A stretch of 64,000 bases of DNA from an uncultured Collinsella sp. (GTDB lineage Bacteria > Actinomycetota > Coriobacteriia > Coriobacteriales > Coriobacteriaceae), in assembly GCA_905209455.1 (NCBI GenBank), contig CAJLTA010000001.1:62001-126000 (forward strand), in the 5' to 3' direction. Made by a program: the position numbers and the translations under genes. Shown here piece by piece: positions 61,160 through 64,000 of this stretch. The first letter of the stretch is position 1; each line of letters begins with the position of its first letter. The notes beneath the pieces are model-generated. The model saw nothing but the letters and a program-made list of their open reading frames with translations. It ran no database searches and was not told where the DNA came from.

Positions 61160-62557
61160 TCAGGCCCCGCACAGGGGGACCGCGATGGTGGCCACCGCGC
61201 CGCCCGAGGGGCTGTTGGCGAGCGAGACGGAGCCCCCGTGGGCGCTCGCGGCCTCGGAGGCGGCGTGGAGGCCGAGCCCGTAGTGGCGGCCTCCGTCGCG
61301 CGAGGAGCGGGAGGAGTCGTCTGTGAAGAGGCGCTCGCAGCCGCGTTCGAGGGCGGCGGGAGAGAAGCCCGGTCCGTCGTCGGACACCTCGATGACGAGG
61401 TGTCCGCCCGCGACGTCGCAGGAGACCGCCACGCGCGAGCGCGCGTGCTCGGCGGCGTTGGCCACGAGGTTCGCGGCGGCTCGCGCCAGGGCGGTTCGGT
61501 CGAGCGGGGCCTCGGGCGCGCCCGCGACAGCAGGGCCCGTGGCCGCGTCGAGCGTCACGCCTCGCGCCCGGGCGATCTGGGCGGCCTCGGCGAGGACCTG
61601 CTCGCAGAGCTTGGCCGGCCGCATGGGGGCCCTTTCCGCCCCGCCGGACCCGCGCGAGGCCTCGATGAGCAGGCGCACGTAGCCGTCGAGCCTTTCGACA
61701 CTGCCGGCTATGTCGCGCGCGGCGGCCGCGAGGTCGGCGTCTTTCTCGTCTTCCAGCTCCTCCGCCACGAAGTCGGCGTTGGCGCGCAGCACGGTGAGCG
61801 GCGTCTTGAGGTCGTGGGCGAGCGACGCCATCTGCTCGCGCTGCCCCCGCTCCGCGGCCCAGCGGGCCTCGAGCGACTCGGCGAGGGAGGCCCGCATGGC
61901 GTCCATCGCTGCGAGGACGTCGTTCACCTCGCGCACGTTGGTGCTGCCGACCGCGAAGTCGAGCTCCCCCGCGCCGACGCGCCCCGCCGCCTCCGCGAGC
62001 GGCGCCATCTTGCGCGAGATCACGCGGCTCGCGCGGCGCGCCACGAGCGCGAGCGCGAGCGCGCTTCCCGCAACGGCGCCGACGAGCATGAGGCTCTGCG
62101 GGTTGGGAAGCATGCCGGCGAGGTCGCGCGAGACCCACTGCGGCAGGTATTCGCTGACGAGTGCGCAGGCCCCGCCGCCCTTGAGCGGGAACGCGGCGTA
62201 GGTGAGGCCCGAGCCCCCGCCCTCGATCTCCACTGTGCCCGGATCCGCGGCGAGTGCCGTACGGGCCATTTCCGTCGCGTCCTCGAGCCGCGTGCCCTCG
62301 AGGTCTGTCATCAGCACGTATCCGTCCTTGTTCAGGATGAGGTAGCGGTACGCCGTCGGCACGTCCTGCTGCCCGCAGACGCCGTCGCGTGCCAGGCCCT
62401 CCGCGACCTCGCGCGCATTGGCCGGCCCCCAGCTTGCCTCGTAGACGAAGCCCGCGTTGATCGCCGCGGAGAGCGCCATGAACGAGGCGAGCCACGCCGT
62501 GGCGACCGCCGCGAACGCGTAGGCGAAGTAGCGCGCGATGACGAAGGAGAGCGGCAT
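61160..62557 (-). CDS. Sensor histidine kinase
   Basis: About 465 residues: N-terminal membrane helix (FAAVATAWLASFMALSAAI), an extracellular loop, a second helix (SLMLVGAVAGSALALALVA), HAMP-like linker, HisKA with SLAHDLKTPLTVLR (phosphorylated His), and HATPase with ANLVANAAEHARS and DDGPGFS boxes. It lies 26 nt after the response regulator on the same strand, so the two form an operon. ATG at 62557 is preferred; a GTG at 62596 would overlap the regulator gene. The stop is inside a 10-bp hairpin, CGGGGCCTGA/TCAGGCCCCG. Confidence 0.93.
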   Translation of the reverse strand: MPLSFVIARYFAYAFAAVATAWLASFMALSAAINAGFVYEASWGPANAREVAEGLARDGVCGQQDVPTAYRYLILNKDGYVLMTDLEGTRLEDATEMARTALAADPGTVEIEGGGSGLTYAAFPLKGGGACALVSEYLPQWVSRDLAGMLPNPQSLMLVGAVAGSALALALVARRASRVISRKMAPLAEAAGRVGAGELDFAVGSTNVREVNDVLAAMDAMRASLAESLEARWAAERGQREQMASLAHDLKTPLTVLRANADFVAEELEDEKDADLAAAARDIAGSVERLDGYVRLLIEASRGSGGAERAPMRPAKLCEQVLAEAAQIARARGVTLDAATGPAVAGAPEAPLDRTALARAAANLVANAAEHARSRVAVSCDVAGGHLVIEVSDDGPGFSPAALERGCERLFTDDSSRSSRDGGRHYGLGLHAASEAASAHGGSVSLANSPSGGAVATIAVPLCGA

Positions 62558-62583
62558 GCCCCCGCGACCTCGCGCCCCGGTCC

Positions 62584-63246
62584 TCAGAGCTGCCACTTGT
62601 ACCCCATCCCCCAGACGGTCGCGATCGGATCGGCGCCGGCCTCGGAGAGTTTCCTCCGGGCGCGGCTGACCTGCATGGATATGGCCGCGTCGTCGGCGTC
62701 GCTCTCCCAGCCGAGCACCGCCTCGCGTATCTGCGCGCGGCTCATGACCTGCCCGGGGTGGCGGGCGAGGTACTCGCAGATGGCGTACTCGGTGGGCGTG
62801 AGCGGCACAGCCTCGCCGCCCACGGCGAGGCCGCGCGCCCCGAGGTCGATCCGCACCTCCCCGAAGGAGAGGGCGTGCGAGCGCGGCCGGCGCTCACGGC
62901 GTAGATGGGCCGCGACCTTGGCGCGCAGCTCCGCGGCCCCGAAGGGCTTGCGGACGTAGTCGTCGGCGCCCAGGCCGTAGCCGGCCACGGCGTCCTCCTC
63001 GGCCACGCGCGCGGTCAGGAAGATGATGGGCCCGTCGAAGCCCGGGCGGATCTGCCGCACGAGCTCGAAGCCGTCGAGCCCCGGCATCATGACGTCGCAG
63101 AGCACGAGGTCGAAGCGCGAGAGGTCCATCCCCGGGACCGCCGTCGGGTCCGCTGCCTTGACGACCTCATGGCCGTCGCGGCCGAGGACGCGCGCGAGCG
63201 CGTCGAGGATCGCCCGTTCATCATCCACTGCCAGTATCCTCGCCAT
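62584..63246 (-). CDS. OmpR-family response regulator
   Basis: 220 residues: receiver domain with the acidic pocket VDDE, phosphorylated Asp51 (LVLCDVMMPG), Thr (FLTARV) and Lys (YVRKPFG), then an OmpR-type winged helix (PLTPTEYAICEYLARHPGQ; RAQIREAV). Immediately followed by its kinase gene. Upstream on the same strand are ABC permease genes, so the regulator may control export or immunity. The arrangement permease - regulator - kinase resembles NisFEG-RK-type lantibiotic loci. Confidence 0.95.
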   Translation of the reverse strand: MARILAVDDERAILDALARVLGRDGHEVVKAADPTAVPGMDLSRFDLVLCDVMMPGLDGFELVRQIRPGFDGPIIFLTARVAEEDAVAGYGLGADDYVRKPFGAAELRAKVAAHLRRERRPRSHALSFGEVRIDLGARGLAVGGEAVPLTPTEYAICEYLARHPGQVMSRAQIREAVLGWESDADDAAISMQVSRARRKLSEAGADPIATVWGMGYKWQL

Positions 63247-63291
63247 GTTCGACCTCCTGAAACTCCCGTCGGAATTGTACTAGCGCCGCGC

Positions 63292-63480
63292 TCAGCGGTC
63301 CAGAGCCCCGCGCGCAGCCGCGGGCGCGGGCGCCCACATGGCGATCTCAGGGTTGGGCAGCACGCGGTCGGCGATCGAGCGTAGCGCCGACCCCCAGCCG
63401 GCGTCGAGCAGGGCATTCCCGCCCAGGACGAGCGCTGCGGAGAGGAGGGCGAGCATGGCGGCGAGCGGCCTCCTACGCAT
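63292..63480 (-). CDS. Small membrane protein overlapping the permease
   Basis: 62 residues with one hydrophobic segment (PLAAMLALLSAALVLGG) and a Pro/Ala-rich tail. Its ATG overlaps the end of the permease gene by 8 nt, an arrangement common for small co-translated partners. Not recognised; it may be a membrane subunit or a spurious GC-rich frame. A 45-nt gap separates it from the response regulator. Confidence 0.5.
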   Translation of the reverse strand: MRRRPLAAMLALLSAALVLGGNALLDAGWGSALRSIADRVLPNPEIAMWAPAPAAARGALDR

Positions 63481-64000
63481 CTGCCCTCCCGTCCTCGAAG
63501 CGGCGGAACCAGGCGATAAGGACGGCGGCGGTCGCCAGGGTGAGCACGAGGCTAGCGAGCGCAGTCGTGAGGAGAGGGCCCGCCGCACGCGCGGCGTCGA
63601 TGAAGGCCTCCACCCCGAGCGACCCCAGGCGCGCGGGCCAGGCGAGCGGCACCCAGCTCAGGGGCGTCGCCAGGGCACCGGTGAGCTCGCCGGTCATGAG
63701 GCCGTGCGCAAGTCCGCCCACTGAGAAGAACGCGAGGAGCATACCCGCCGCGCCGGCGCCGATGACGGCGTTGCGGCCGAGACGCAGGGCCACGCCGAGC
63801 CCCAGCGCGTAGAGGGGCAGGCTGCCCAGCACGATGCCCGCCCAGGCGGCCGCAAGCGGAGCGGGCCCGAGCGGCAGGCGCCCGGCGACGGCGAGCACGG
63901 CCCCGAACACGCCGAGCGCCACGGCCAGCGCGGCGGCGCCGAGCGCCGCAAGGGCGAGCAGCTTCGCCGCGACGGCGCGCCCGCGCGAGGGGACCGTCGT
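63473..64000 (-). CDS. ABC-2 type permease subunit (MutG-like), partial
   Basis: The frame is open to the right edge and ends at 63473; about 175 residues are visible. The start (TVPSRGRAVAAKLL) resembles the cytoplasmic entry of lantibiotic-immunity permeases (PLSRxxxWLAK pattern), followed by at least four hydrophobic helices (WAGIVLGSLPLYALGLGVAL; IGAGAAGMLLAFFSVGG; TTALASLVLTLATAAVLIAW). Its partner ATPase must lie to the right. With the two-component pair downstream it resembles an ABC self-protection exporter, though no toxin precursor is visible. Confidence 0.75.
   Translation of the reverse strand, partial: TTVPSRGRAVAAKLLALAALGAAALAVALGVFGAVLAVAGRLPLGPAPLAAAWAGIVLGSLPLYALGLGVALRLGRNAVIGAGAAGMLLAFFSVGGLAHGLMTGELTGALATPLSWVPLAWPARLGSLGVEAFIDAARAAGPLLTTALASLVLTLATAAVLIAWFRRFEDGRADA

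Overview
The window looks like chromosome from a gut coriobacterium, most likely Collinsella (inference). Supports: GC-rich actinobacterial codon use, class C sortase pili, a very large SARP/BTAD regulator, a type III glutamine synthetase, MurT/GatD peptidoglycan amidation, the DUF6110 plus P-type ATPase pair, and many strong palindromes between genes. No database search was possible; every name comes from reading the translated sequence.

Layout. 0-3 kb: pilus locus (tail of an anchored protein, LPLTG backbone pilin, class C sortase). 3.3-6.8 kb: gatCAB, whose GatB carries an unusual insertion. 7-9.6 kb: small DUF6110 protein with a P1B-type ATPase behind a metal-box-like promoter. 9.7-10.6 kb: RelB-like antitoxin with PIN toxin. 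11.3-11.65 kb: tmRNA, then a 62-bp tandem repeat. 12-17 kb: patatin-like lipase, rplM-rpsI, glmM, PTS IIA and nagB with a long structured leader. 17.4-20.4 kb: 999-residue SARP-family regulator. 20.4-28 kb (minus strand): YhbY, a methyltransferase, UPF0210, and a metF - activation protein - metH methionine operon. 28-30.3 kb: glnN. 30.4-31.2 kb: a MITE-like element, tRNA-Glu and repeat arrays. 31.2-35.5 kb: fused MurT-GatD and two TPR-like proteins. 36-40.4 kb: iron alcohol dehydrogenase, glycerol dehydrogenase with a decayed copy, and a four-cluster ferredoxin. 40.6-45.9 kb: alpha-glucoside PTS locus with GntR regulator, MDR dehydrogenase, EIIBC and GH4 6-phospho-glucosidase. 46-51.4 kb: ychF, small genes, asparaginase, guaA. 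51.4-61 kb: an accessory island of decayed fragments, a DUF4143 ATPase, a nuclease-like/HEPN-like pair, DUF3800, an excisionase-like protein, a SEL1-like protein and a WYL regulator. 61-64 kb: two-component system and ABC permease resembling a lantibiotic-immunity locus, cut by the window end.

How they work together. PTS IIA, the GH4 locus, nagB and glmM link sugar uptake to amino-sugar and cell-wall precursor supply, and MurT-GatD amidates lipid II. MetF, MetH and its separate activation protein form a complete B12-dependent methionine branch. GldA, the Fe-ADH and the ferredoxin fit fermentative redox balance.

Most unusual observation. Two intergenic elements (6811-6946 and 21974-22105) have perfect 31-38 bp inverted arms that differ completely between loci. 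They share a conserved core around an inner hairpin whose sequence differs but whose pairing is kept. Both sit just after a stop codon in the same orientation relative to the upstream gene, which suggests an undescribed transcribed 3'-end RNA element. The second lead is the nuclease-like/HEPN-like gene pair at 53.2-55.5 kb, a possible defence module.
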